NCBI RefSeq assembly: GCF_000275845.1 | Contig: NW_006766889.1 | Coordinates: 263,871-327,870 of the forward strand | Source of the DNA: Dichomitus squalens LYAD-421 SS1 | Taxonomy: Eukaryota > Basidiomycota > Agaricomycetes > Polyporales > Polyporaceae | Direction: 5' to 3' | Length of the DNA: 64,000 bases | Shown: in pieces, positions 35,672-45,931 of the stretch | Layout of the letters: each line of letters opens with the position of its first letter | How positions within the stretch are numbered: the stretch's first letter is position 1 | The notes under the pieces: model-generated | Database searches by the model: none | Seen by the model: the letters and a program-made list of their open reading frames with translations, nothing else | What the model was told of the DNA's origin: nothing | Position numbers and translations under genes: made by a program

Positions 35672-37009
35672 TTTGTATGTTCTCTCATCCGCAGTCAGGT
35701 CCGGGGCTTGGGTTTGGACTGATGTGTTCTCGCTGCTGTGCCCCTGTGCTGTCAGCACCCTCTTCTTGTCTCATAGACTATACCTTGTTGACTGGTTTGC
35801 ACGCATGGTACACACTCCTGATGGATATCTAGCCTGACACAATACGATAGGGTGGATAGGCCGCGCCGGGTGCCTTGACGCCTTCACTGCCTCTACGAAG
35901 AGAGTTGCCGGAGCATCCTGCTAACCCAACATGTTCCGTATCCGCTTGTCTCTCCCAGTGGCACGGAGCGTCGAGTGAAGAATGTTTCGTAAGGTGCGTC
36001 AGGGCTTAGTAAGGTTGTCGTCATCGGCCGGAAATCGAGCATTCTGCCGCTGTTCTGTTCTATCCACCGGTAAATATTGCGCTAAGCGTCCGGGTTTGCA
36101 GGTTCACATGTTCATTTCAATCATCTGTGCGTATGGGCCAATATACTTCCTCTCCAGATTGAGGCCATTTAACAGGACCGCCGCTCGCCCTCGACACTGA
36201 TTGTCGAGAATGAAGCCGCAGCGTAGTGGCTCTTGTGAGGGTTGGACCCGGAGAGAGTGGCGTCCGGTAAGACGCCTTGACATTTGCAATGTCATCTGCG
36301 CACCTGCCTACGTCCTCGTGCCCCGAATTGCTTGGCTCGATGGGAAGCAGCCCCATCATGTACTTGCCGCACGCTCAGCTGCCGGACCCTGTGCGCGTTC
36401 GAGTCGGCGGCGGTTGTTTGGAGACGCCTGTGGTTCGAGTTTGGCGGCTCGCCAGACCAGACGCGATCCCGGTCGGAACGAAGTTCAATCCTTGGTGAGT
36501 CTTGGCTTAGGTCAATTGCAGCGTGGAGGACCTGTCTTTGACACGCCGTGCCACGAGTTCAGGTCAGGATTTTGGGCCATTCCACCGATGTGGGAGATGC
36601 TGTAACGTAAGGATACCTCGGTGTATCCCACTCAAGGAGTGAGCTGTCCAACGGCTATCATCTGCTGAACACCGCGTCTGTCTTCATGGGCGCAGGGGCA
36701 GTCTTGAAGACGTACATGTTCAACCCCCGTCGATGCGACCCATCTTTCAGCGTCCAGGCCTCCATTCTGTGGCGCGGGTGGTTTGCTGCGATACCATATT
36801 CCGGTGCATAGCGCCTCGCTGAACGGTATGGCTTGGACAGGTGCCATATTCAAGGTGTTTCATCTTGAGTCATTTGTGCGCGATGTAGCGCTGCGTGCGG
36901 CTGGACGGGTACATTTAAAGAGGAGAGGAGATGAGCGATCCAGCACAAGTCCACCCTCAGGACACCCGCAACGTACCCTACTCTTTTCGAAACCCAGACT
37001 TTGCTCGTT
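35672..37009. other. Intergenic, tyrosinase upstream region
   Basis: About 1.3 kb with no convincing gene on either strand; short open frames at 36201-36605 do not show family motifs or introns. The right end holds the tyrosinase core promoter. Confidence 0.5.
36913..36919 (+). promoter_or_regulatory. TATA-like box of tyrosinase gene
   Basis: The sequence atttaaa lies 91 bp upstream of the tyrosinase ATG at 37010, a suitable distance for a core promoter of a regulated gene. Confidence 0.4.
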
Positions 37010-39212
37010 ATGTCCCACTTCCTAATCACTGGCGCTCGTGGTGGATCCACACAAGGTGCTCTCGCCCCCAACCGCCTAGAGATCAATGACTTCATCAAGA
37101 ACGAAGAGATGTTTTCTCTTTACATCCAAGCGCTCGGTATGCGGTTCATGTCCCTCTACCTGACCTACATCTAAACACAACCTTCAGGCGTGATGTCGAA
37201 ATCTACTCAGGAAGACTTGATCTCATTCTTCCAGATCGGAGGCATTCATGGTTTGCCGTACATTTCCTGGGACGGCGCCGGACAAGATGACCCTGCCGAG
37301 CAGGCTGGCTACTGTACCCATGGCTCGGTCCTGTTCCCAACATGGCACCGGCCGTACGTCGCACTCTATGAGGTTCGTAAATGCACCGGCCCCATCTCGG
37401 GAAGTACTGCTAACACATCCAAAACACAGCAAGTCTTGCACAAGCATGCTCAGGACATCGCCGCCACTTACACAGTCGACAAGGCCCGCTGGGAGAAGGC
37501 TGCTGCGGATCTCCGCCAGCCGTTCTGGGACTGGGCGAGCAACTCCGTGCCGCCTGCCGAAGTTATATCTCTTGCGCGGGTCACTATCACCACACCTGAC
37601 GGGAAGCGCACTCAAGTCGACAACCCTCTCTTCCAATACGCATTCCATCCCATTGAACCTTCCTTCCCGGAGCCGTACATCAATTGGCAGACGACATTCA
37701 GGCACCCAACCACCTTGGACGCGGATGCTCAGGATAATGTTGCCGAGCTCAAGAGGTGACACGACATTTTCTACAACTGACCCTCGTATGCACTTACCGA
37801 GTTGTGCGCGACAGTACCCTCCGGTCTGCACAAACAGACATCAGGTCAAAGACATACAACCTCCTGACCCGTGTGCACACATGGCCGGCGTTCAGCAACC
37901 ACACCCGGGACGACGGCGGCAGCTCTAGCAACAGCCTGGAAGCTATCCACGATGGTATTCATGTCGACGTCGGAGGAGATGGACACATGGCCGACCCTGC
38001 CGTTGCAGGTATGCTAGATAACGTAACCTCTCTGAACCTTATACCACACAATTGACTGTTTGTCTGGCAGGCTTCGATCCCATTTTCTTCTTGCATCACG
38101 CCCAAGTCGATCGACTTCTCTCTTTGTGGTCCGCATTAAACCCTGGTGTTTGGGTCAACAAGTCCGTAGAGGAAGACGGGACATTCACAATCCCTGACGG
38201 CGCGACGGTGGACACAAACACACGTGCGTTGCTCGCACCTACGACGCCTATCGTTGCGGCTCACGAATGCATCTTCCTCAGCTCTGACTCCCTTCTGGAG
38301 GGAGCAGAGCACCTTCTGGACATCCGCAGAGTCCGTAGGAGTTGTTCCACAGAAACTCCAGTATTCCTATCCCGAGTTCAACGGCCTCGACTTGGGCAAC
38401 CAAGACGCTGTCAAAGCTCATATCGCCCAGGTCGTCAATCAGCTGTACGGGGGCGCTTCTCGTGGAAAGCGGGGCTTCCCCCCGGTCGTGAACTTTGCCG
38501 CGACGTCGCGGGAGAAAGAAGCCCCCGTTCATATTGAGTCCATCGCAGCCGCAAAGCCCACATCCTCTGTTCCCGTCGAGACCCCGATCCCTCGCGCAAT
38601 CGCTGCGCAGGACGACGAAGACGAGACGCAATTCACGACTGAGGCAATCCCTTCGATTTCCATTGCAAGCAACTACTGGGATTGGACAGCGCGCATCCAC
38701 GTCAAGAAGTATGAAGTCGGCGGGAGCTTCAGTGTCCTGCTATTCTTGGGTGCCGTTCCCGAGAGCCCAGCAGAGTGGCGCAAGAGCCCGCACTATGTCG
38801 GGGCTCACCAGGCGTTCGTAAACAGCTCCCCTCAGCGGTGCGCGAACTGCCGTCGCCAGGGCGACCTTGTCATCGAGGGCTTCGTGCACCTGAACGAGGC
38901 GATTGCGAGGCTCTCGGGCTTGCATTCATTCGATCCTAGCGTGGTCAAACCATACTTGCATCAGAATCTCCACTGGCGCGTGCAGAAGGTGAGTTCAATG
39001 CATTGCGTTCATACTAGACGTCGTGCTGGACGCTTACCTTCATATAGGCGGGTGGAGCGGAGGTCCCGTTGAATGACCTCCCGTCTCTTGAAGTCACTGT
39101 ATCGGCAACGAGGATGTCTCACCGACCTAGCGAAGCCTTCCCTGTTCCCGAGGAGCCCGTCTACCATCACGATGTTACCCATGGCCGCCAGGGAGGTGCG
39201 CGCACTGCTTAG
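37010..39212 (+). CDS. Tyrosinase (polyphenol oxidase)
   Basis: A type-3 copper enzyme that hydroxylates monophenols and oxidises diphenols to quinones for melanin and browning. Start [20 protein letters not shown] at 37010. The CuA site is [13 protein letters not shown] (His), [17 protein letters not shown] (Cys-Thr-His thioether motif, then Trp-His-Arg). The CuB site is [29 protein letters not shown] and [19 protein letters not shown] (double His). All six His ligands can be placed. Introns interrupt ALYE|QVLHK, ELKS|TLRS, AVAG|FDP, DTNTP|LTPFW and later. The intron at about 38225-38281 explains an apparent frame change after VDTNT. The C-terminal extension ([12 protein letters not shown], then [20 protein letters not shown]) is the domain that caps the active site and keeps the enzyme latent until proteolysis. 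No signal peptide is seen, as usual for mushroom tyrosinases. Stop TAG at 39210-39212. Confidence 0.93.
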
Positions 39213-39737
39213 TGATTGAGCGGACTGTGTTCCGCTGTATTGTCTGTGGACTTCATGCCTAGGCATATTCATGCAGGATGAATTGTACTAGTTAATTGTA
39301 TTATACTATACATCACTCACTCTGAATGGACCACAAATTTACGTGTGCTTCATACTGATCTAGAAGTGCTAGGGTATATTGTGAGAATACGAATCGAACG
39401 AGCAAATGAGTTGGGCAGAAGAGATCTCTAATTATCTACCGACGGTGTCGGCGCCCACGGTCAGCTACTATCCCCCTTCACGACCCCATAGGGCCGTATA
39501 CTTCGGCACTTTCATCGACTTGCGGTGTTTGGTCGGTTGACATGAGCCTTTCCTTGGTGCCTACGGATGCCAGCATTGGGAATGTGAATGATCACATTGG
39601 CCTCCTTTGTCTTGATGCCGCCTGTCCGATTGTTTTCGGAAGTGTGGGAGGAGTAGTGGGTCGCGACTGCCTTCGTTGCTTCAGCACCCTTTTCCGCTTT
39701 CTCAGCCTTCACCTGCTGTTATTACCGTGCTTTCTGA
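39213..39737. other. Intergenic, AT-rich 3' flank then promoter
   Basis: About 525 bp. The left part is AT-rich (ttaattgtattatactatac, near 39292), a likely 3' end region of tyrosinase. No gene seen. Confidence 0.5.
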
Positions 39738-40870
39738 ATGGCGATTGAAACCAAGCCCGTTGAGCTCTCGTCGGACACCGTTCCATTAGGCTCTGGGCTG
39801 CCCACGCGGGAAGAGTTACTCGTGCACTATCCTGCGAACTTCACATGGCACCAAATGAAAATATTTGTCAATTCCGGGTATGTTGGCCAAGTCGGACGCG
39901 ACGGAATGTGAAGTGTTAAGTGCCGTCGAACTTTGTATAGCGATCTGGGGCTGCTTAAGAGGAGTAAAAAGCTGCAGCAGCGATACAACGAGTGGGCGGA
40001 AGGTGTCAAGAAGGAGTACGGGTCTATTGGTGCGTACCTCGACGTAGTGCCTATGAGAGATCGCGCTGAAGACGTGTTTTATCCTCAGTCAACTACTTGC
40101 TTTCCTATCGACTGCAATGGGGCCATCCCGACACTATTTCCTTGCTCCGATCATCCCTCGATCCACCTGCGGAGCCCAACATTCCTGCACCCTCTGAGAG
40201 CAAGACCCGACCTATTGGTGTACTCCCACCCATGCCCCCAGATGCCCCTGCGTACTTCCATGCGGACATGTCCAAGGAGCTGTACTACGTCGCCATGAAC
40301 GACTGGCCGTACTCAGGTGTGACCCCGTCAGGTGCTGTCGCTTCGTCCCGCTGCTCACCCCACCATGCCCGCAGTTCCCCCGGAGATCGAGCACAGTCTC
40401 ATCTGGTCGCGCGTGCCCTTCTTCCCGCCCGACCTGCCCTCCCCGGTGGAGTCCAGGATCTCCGCGCGTCTCCTTCAGGACGGCCTTTGGGGCTTCACCG
40501 GCCTCGACTCTCCACCACCGTCTCCTAGTCTCTTGCCTCAAGCCTTGCCTGCGCTAGAGCCTTGGGGAGTTACGATGGACAAGCTCATCAGGTCCCCCCG
40601 TGGTACCGACGAGGAGGAGCGGCAGATCAAGGAGTACGGCAAGGAGATTGAGACGTTCGTCAAGCGCAGGTGGAACGAGCACGAGTGGGAGACGGCTTGG
40701 TTCCTGAATCCACCCGTGAGTGATATGCGGTTCGTTCTCGCCATTGGAAAGATAGTTGACATCGCAAGTAGAGGCTTCAAAGCGTACCAGGTCTCGCCCA
40801 TGTCCACGTCTTCGCGCGTCACAAGTCTCCCGAGGAGATAGCACGAGCCACTGCCACTAGCGATCCCTGA
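39738..40870 (+). CDS. DUF3605 family protein (N-acetylglucosamine-induced type)
   Basis: Start MAIETKPVELSSDTVPLGSG at 39738, stop TGA at 40868-40870 after ATSDP. Spliced exons give the family signature: YYVAMNDWPYS, VPPEIEHSLIWSRVPFFPPD, GLWGFTGLDSPPPSP, EWETAWFLNPP and RLQSVPGLAHVHVFARHKSP. Members are annotated in fungi as DUF3605 or N-acetylglucosamine-induced protein 1; the biochemical role is not known. About 310 residues over five exons. Introns: after VNSG, GSI, WPYS and FLNPP, all GT-AG and in phase. No signal peptide or membrane span; presumably cytosolic. Confidence 0.85.
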
Positions 40871-41170
40871 ATCTCACGAGATGCTTGCTTGGTTGACAAC
40901 TTATGAATCTTCCGGACGTTCCATTGTTTACCTACCACGGACGCTGACAGTATAGAATATACATTTTAGAGTAGGATGCCTAGATGACCAAGATGTATTG
41001 GTATAGAAGTTGTAGATGGATATGGTATGCGTGAAAGAATACAACTCTCCTTGTAGACCTGAAATTGTATGGATGGATGATGCAGGACCAATGGAATATG
41101 AAGATACAGGAACACAAGAACTTCTCCCGTTATCGCCTTTCTAACGACCACTGCCAAGTCCCACCCTATG
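40871..41170. other. Convergent 3' flank
   Basis: 300 bp between the convergent DUF3605 and RanGAP genes. AT-rich near 40950-41030; nothing coding seen. Confidence 0.5.
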
Positions 41171-42489
41171 TCACCGGATGGAAACCTTCTCGAGCAGCCT
41201 TGTGATGTCGTCCGCAGCCTGGTCCACTGCGCTCTTCTCCTTCTCTGTGTCCACTTCTACGGTGGCGGGCGCGGCTGCGACACTCGCAGGTGCCTCTTCC
41301 TCCTCTTCAGCTTCCTTGACTTCTTCCTCTTCCTCGTCCTCCTCGTCATTCAAGATGAGTCTACCGCCTTGCTTGCGGAGGGCAGCCGCGAGCGCTGCTA
41401 CGCTCTCATCGTCCTCCTCAACCTCGTTCCACTGCGCCTCCAGGCGCTTAAGAGCGGGCAGCTTGCTGACTACACCCGCGAGCAACGCGAACTCAGCAGC
41501 CTCCAGGTTGTCGTTCTGGAGCTGGAGGTTCTCGAGCTTTGTGTGCAGCCCTTGTGCGAGCGCCTCGACGACCGGAGACACCTCGCCCTCCTCACCAATA
41601 ACGCAGTCCGACAGGTTGAGCACCTTGAGCAGGGGCCACGAGCCGCGGCCGAGCTCATCCGCAAACGCCCTTCCGCCCTCCTCCGCGAAGGTATTATCCT
41701 GGAGGTCGAGGTGGAGCAGGTCGGTGTTCTTGGCGAGGCCCTTGACGAGCGAGGAAATGCCTGCCATCCGGATGCCGTTCTGCGGCATACGCACCTCCTC
41801 GAGCGTCCCGTGCGCCTCGAGCGCGGCAGCCCACGCACTCGCGGAGCCATCCTCCAAGCGATTCCGCCCGCAGATGATCGTGCGCAGGTTCGACTTTGTG
41901 CCCTTTTCGAGCGACCCAGCCAATCGTGTCAGCGCTTCGGCGATTACAGCGCCGCCTGCGGGACCCAAGCCGTTGTTATTGAGCTTGAGCACGCGAAGGG
42001 AGCGTGCGGTGGAGAGGAAGGGGACGAGGGGGTCGACGGAGCGCCCGCCGAAGGCGTTGTCCGAGAGGTCGATCTCGACGAGCGTGGACTTGCCGATGAG
42101 GGCGTCGCAGATCGCGGACAGCGCGAGAGGGATCTCGGTAATCAGGCGGCCGGTGAAGATATCTGCAAAGTTCGCAATCTAGTGATGCGGGATACAGAGT
42201 AGTGTGCCAGTGGTCGTGCGCGCGAGCGGAGGATTACGGATAGGGAGTTTGTGGGCAGAAGGCGAGGAGTCAGTTGCCGTGGAAGACAAAGACGATGTGG
42301 GTCACGTACCCTGAGTTTTTCCGTCTTTGCGAGGAAATCCGCGAGAGCCTGCGCCGCCTCCACACCAATTGTGTTCCCTCCAAGATGGATCTCCTCGATG
42401 AGGGCCGGGTCGTAGTTTACGAGGTGGGGCGCGATGTCTGCCCGGGTATCGAGCTTCAAGCCCTGGCCCAGAAGCGAAAGAGTAGCCAT
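41171..42489 (-). CDS. RNA1: Ran GTPase-activating protein (Rna1/RanGAP)
   Basis: RanGAP stimulates GTP hydrolysis by Ran in the cytoplasm and so sets the direction of nuclear transport. Start MATLSLLGQGLKLDTRADIA at 42489; stop TGA at 41171-41173 after LEKVSIR. Leucine-rich repeats run through most of the protein: EIHLGGNTIGVEAAQALADF, ADIFTGRLITEIPLALSAIC, VEIDLSDNAFGGRSVDPLVP, VLKLNNNGLGPAGGAVIAEA, IICGRNRLEDGSASAWAAAL, EVRMPQNGIRMAGISSLVKG, LDLQDNTFAEEGGRAFADEL and VLNLSDCVIGEEGEVSPVVE. The FTGR arginine matches the conserved Arg of fission yeast Rna1 needed for GAP activity. The acidic C-terminal tail (DEEDEEEEEVKEAEEEEE) is a family hallmark. Two introns near 42000-42300. Confidence 0.93.
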
Positions 42490-42751
42490 GATCTATCGCA
42501 GGTCGTGTAACAAGGTTCGTGTAGCGGAAAAGATGGTGGTCGAGTAAAGAAAGCAGGTTTGGCCGAGCAGAGGACGGGTCTGATTGTTGGATCAGTGCAG
42601 CACGTGCAGAAATTATTGGCACAGCCACAAAGCACTCCGTATATGACGCCAGGCTCGAGCACGCGACCGACCTCTTACCTCAGCAACATGCGCATTCCCC
42701 AAAGACCACACAGCGAGCGCTGTAACGTCTCGTAAAGCGACATCGAAGAAC
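42490..42751. promoter_or_regulatory. Bidirectional promoter, RanGAP / PPC decarboxylase
   Basis: 262 bp between divergent ATGs. Both housekeeping promoters must lie here. No TATA box seen. Confidence 0.6.
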
Positions 42752-43603
42752 ATGGAGAGGAATTTCGTGGCAGAAGATGAGCGTACAGAGGGATTCACCC
42801 ATGTGGTCCTCATAACCACCGGGAGTGTGGCCTCGATCAAGGCGCCTCTCATTGTCGCGGAGTTACTCACGGTACGTGAGTGTGGTGCGTTGTGGTTAGG
42901 GTGGCAACCTGACCGTTTTCACCGGCAGTACAACAATGTCAAGGTCGAGGTAGTAGCCACCGAGGCCTCCCTATCATTCTACGACCACCAAGAAATAGAG
43001 AAGACCGGTGTCAGAGTCTGGAGGAACAAGGATGAATGGGGACCGTATGTAAGCACACGCAAGATACACTTGTCTCTCAGATTACTCACATCTTGCAGGG
43101 GGATTACAAGATCGGTGACCCTATCCTACACATAGAGCTTCGGCGTTGGGCGGACATAGTCCTTCTCGCTCCTTGCTCCGCGAATTCACTGTCCAAGATC
43201 GCCAACGGCGTTTGCGACAACCTAGCAGTGAGTACGGGCGATGCGCATGGTTTCCGCGTTCCTGATCTTTCCGATGACCCAGACGTCTCTGTTACGGGCC
43301 CTTGCTCCGACGACGCCAACTTACGTTTTTCCCGCCATGAATACGCTAATGTACGAGCACCCGCTCACAGAGCAGCACCTACGCGTCGTGCGTGAGGTCA
43401 TTGGATACAACGTCGTCGGCCCCATTGGCAAGAAGCTCGCATGCGGTGACATCGGTGAGTAGCGGTTCATTTCAGTCCCAACCTTGCCGAAAACACTCAA
43501 ACGACTCTTCTACCACCGAGGTCTCGGAGCCATGACTGAATGGCGGGACATCGTCCAAATCGTCGTCGACCGATTTAACCTGTCGAAACGGGCGACGGAG
43601 TGA
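42752..43603 (+). CDS. CAB3: Phosphopantothenoylcysteine decarboxylase (HAL3/Cab3 family)
   Basis: This flavoprotein removes CO2 from 4'-phosphopantothenoylcysteine to give 4'-phosphopantetheine, the third step of coenzyme A synthesis. Start MERNFVAEDERTEGFTHVVL at 42752; stop TGA at 43601-43603 after FNLSKRATE. Motifs: flavin-binding TTGSVASIKAPLIV; VKVEVVATEASLSFYD; IELRRWADIVLLAPCSANSL containing the active-site region; SKIANGVCDNLA; and YVFPAMNTLMYEHPLTEQH, the substrate-clamp PxMNxxM(W/Y) motif. IGYNVVGPIGKKLACGDIG carries the conserved catalytic Cys in the flexible flap. No long acidic or N-terminal extension is present, so it looks like a plain decarboxylase rather than a phosphatase-inhibitor form such as yeast Hal3. 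Five exons, introns in phase. Confidence 0.9.
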
Positions 43604-43796
43604 TCACGCGAAGTCCCCCCTCGATATTGAACTCTGCTATTGTTGTACACGCAACGGTCGCCTTGTATCAATACGACGGATCTTGAGCATACAGATAATA
43701 GATCGATTGCCAGCGAGGCCCGGCGACCTCTCAGGCACGGACAACCCCCATGTCATCTCAGCCCACTTCTCAGCGCCGTCTTCTGCCGAGCAATCT

Positions 43797-45931
43797 TCAC
43801 GCCTTGACGAGTATCCACCGTCCGTCCATACCCTCGCCCTGCTTCCGTCGCGCCTCGCCTCTCCTGCACCGCTCATCGAGCCATGCTTCTATGGCCGCAT
43901 GCCTGACGCTAGCTCCGTCAGGCCCCGTAGTACGAGGGGCGCACGCTCTTAGCACAAGCGACCTCCCCAGCCAATCTCCAGTAGTCCCCGTATCATGGGC
44001 AGGCGCACTAGGCGTCGCGCTCAAAGAAACCTCGCGATACGCAGTCCTGAGCACGTTCCACGTCACCCCGCGCGCCTTCTCGAGCAGGCTCTCCACAAGC
44101 ACCCCGATTGCCTCTAGCGCGAGGTCTTCGTAGCTCGGCGTCGCCCCGCCTTTGCTGTCGATGGGATCGATCGCCTCGATAAGCTGCCCGCGTCCGCTTG
44201 TGTCTGTGTCTAACTCGGCGAAGTTCACATGGATAAAACCGCCGAAGACTTCGCGGCGTGTGAGGCCTTCCAGCCGGGCGTAGTTCCGCGTCCTCAGGCA
44301 TCGCGCGAGCTCGCGAAGCCAGTCGCGTGCCGATGCCGGCCGCGGTGGGTGCGACACACGCGGGGCAGCTGGGGCTCTGCTTGACGGGGAAGCCGTGTTG
44401 GATAGCGGCGATGGAGCGGCTGGCGGCTGGCGCCCAGAAGCAGCTGCCGGGTTTGTCTTTGTCTTTGTTGTTGCCTCAATCGCGGGCTTTGGCTTTGACT
44501 CCTTGGAGCCCAAGTGCGGTCCGGTCTCGGACGGGGTGTCGACATTGAGTTTGAGTTTGGATATAGATGGAGGCGCGAGTGGTTCCGATAGCGCGGCCTC
44601 GGCAGGGAGCCTTGAGGTGGGGTCGAAGATGGGCGTTCCGAGGACAGCCTGGAGTGCTGGGTGCAGTTGGCGGACCTGTGTATGGAACGCGACCTGAGAT
44701 GGGTATGTCGTGACGAGATGGTGGAGGAGGAAGATGAGCGTCGTAGCGAGTGCTGAGCCCGGGAGCGAAACTTCTGGACCCTTCTCAGTTCGCAGAGATG
44801 TGGACAATGATTTCTCTCTGTCCGAAATCACTCGGGACGGCTTCGTCGCACTCGAGGCTGATGCTGATGCTGGGGGCTGCGCACTCTGCGATGCAATCGA
44901 GATGTATAGGTCGGGGAAGATATGGGAGAGCGCGGAGGTCGTCTGGACCGGGGATTTGAACAGCACCGCGAGATAGAGAGACGTCTCGTACACTGTGATC
45001 ACATCAGCCAAGAGAATGTAGCCAGGGAGGTAATGTACCACTTGCCTTCCAGGGCAAATGCATCTTTGCGCTTGATGGAGAGCAGTCCCTCTCGGAGCTT
45101 ACCTGTCCGAAGCGAAGGCGGTCAAAGGACTTGTCTGTACGCCGGCGCCGGATATTGCACGCACGGAGCAATATCAGCAGGTTCTCTTGATTTTCCTTGC
45201 GGCTCCGGGCTGCATCGGCGTCTTCGCTCCCGAGGTCTGCATACGAGGATAGTGGGTACCTCTTCCAGTAGTCGTCTAGCTACAGCACAAGGTCCTAATC
45301 AGCATCTGTCATCCCAACCGCCACAGTGACGTCGCGGCGCGGACGGAACTTGATTGGCACTAAGGCATACCTTGCCCTGGATGAATGTCCTATACTCTTC
45401 TTGGACTCTGGCGTCGCGCAATCTGAGAAGCTGAGATAGGTTACACGCGTGTCGTTGGCGAAGCGGAGAAAAAAAAATCAAAATCACGCTCGCGAACAGA
45501 CAGGCATAGCAACCTCTCCACCTTGCACGCACGTAAGTACAAGAGCGAGAGGACACTAGAATTGATGTCTGTGCGAGGCGATGACTTGATGTACTATGCG
45601 CTGAGCACTCACGCATCTCCGTCCTTCTCCAGGCCACTGCTCCGGCTGACGGAAGCGATGAGTTCCATATGCCGCCTCCCAGGTTGGAACACCCGGTGCG
45701 GCTGCGGCTGCCTTCGCGGTGTGCCCCTCTGTGGACGCATTCCGATGTTTGCTCGAGGGACTGTCCTGCGGATGTGGTGGTTAGCAGGTAGGACCCTTGG
45801 CGATCAGACGGCTCCACTCGCCACTGGCTCGAGATATGCGTCGGAAGCAATCACGAGTGCTGTGGGCGGGCGCCTTTACTTACCCGATAAGTGCATACAG
45901 CCGCGCGCCAGCTGGACGAACTCGTCGGCAT
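43797..45931 (-). CDS. Conserved-looking fungal protein of unknown function, with a GC-AG intron
   Basis: I cannot name the family. Six exons join in phase from MPTSSSSWRAAVCTYR (45931) through DSPSSKHRNASTEG, LLRLRDARVQEEYRTFIQGK, LDDYWKRYPLSSYADLGSED, KLREGLLSIKRKDAFALE and VYETSLYLAVLFKSPVQTTS, to a stop at 43797-43799 after RWILVKA; about 550 residues. The central helical core (NLLILLRKLREG, then FALEVYETSLYLAVL) looks like a helical-repeat protein and distantly recalls PCI/SAC3-type folds, but this is not enough to assign it. Intron 44993-45045 uses a GC donor (G|gcaagt), the only way to keep ALE|VYE in frame. The C-terminal half has a Ser/Pro/Ala-rich insert, then conserved-looking helices (ARDWLRELARCLRTRNYARL, EVFGGFIHVNFAELDTD). 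The start is the least certain part. Confidence 0.55.

Noticed and set aside
36201..36605. 134-codon frame and overlapping frames upstream of tyrosinase
   Set aside because: No recognisable motif, no conserved-looking core, and three frames are open together.
38220..38285. Apparent frameshift in tyrosinase after VDTNT
   Set aside because: A GT-AG intron (gtgcgttgc...cctcag) restores DTNTPLTPFW in frame, so the gene is intact.
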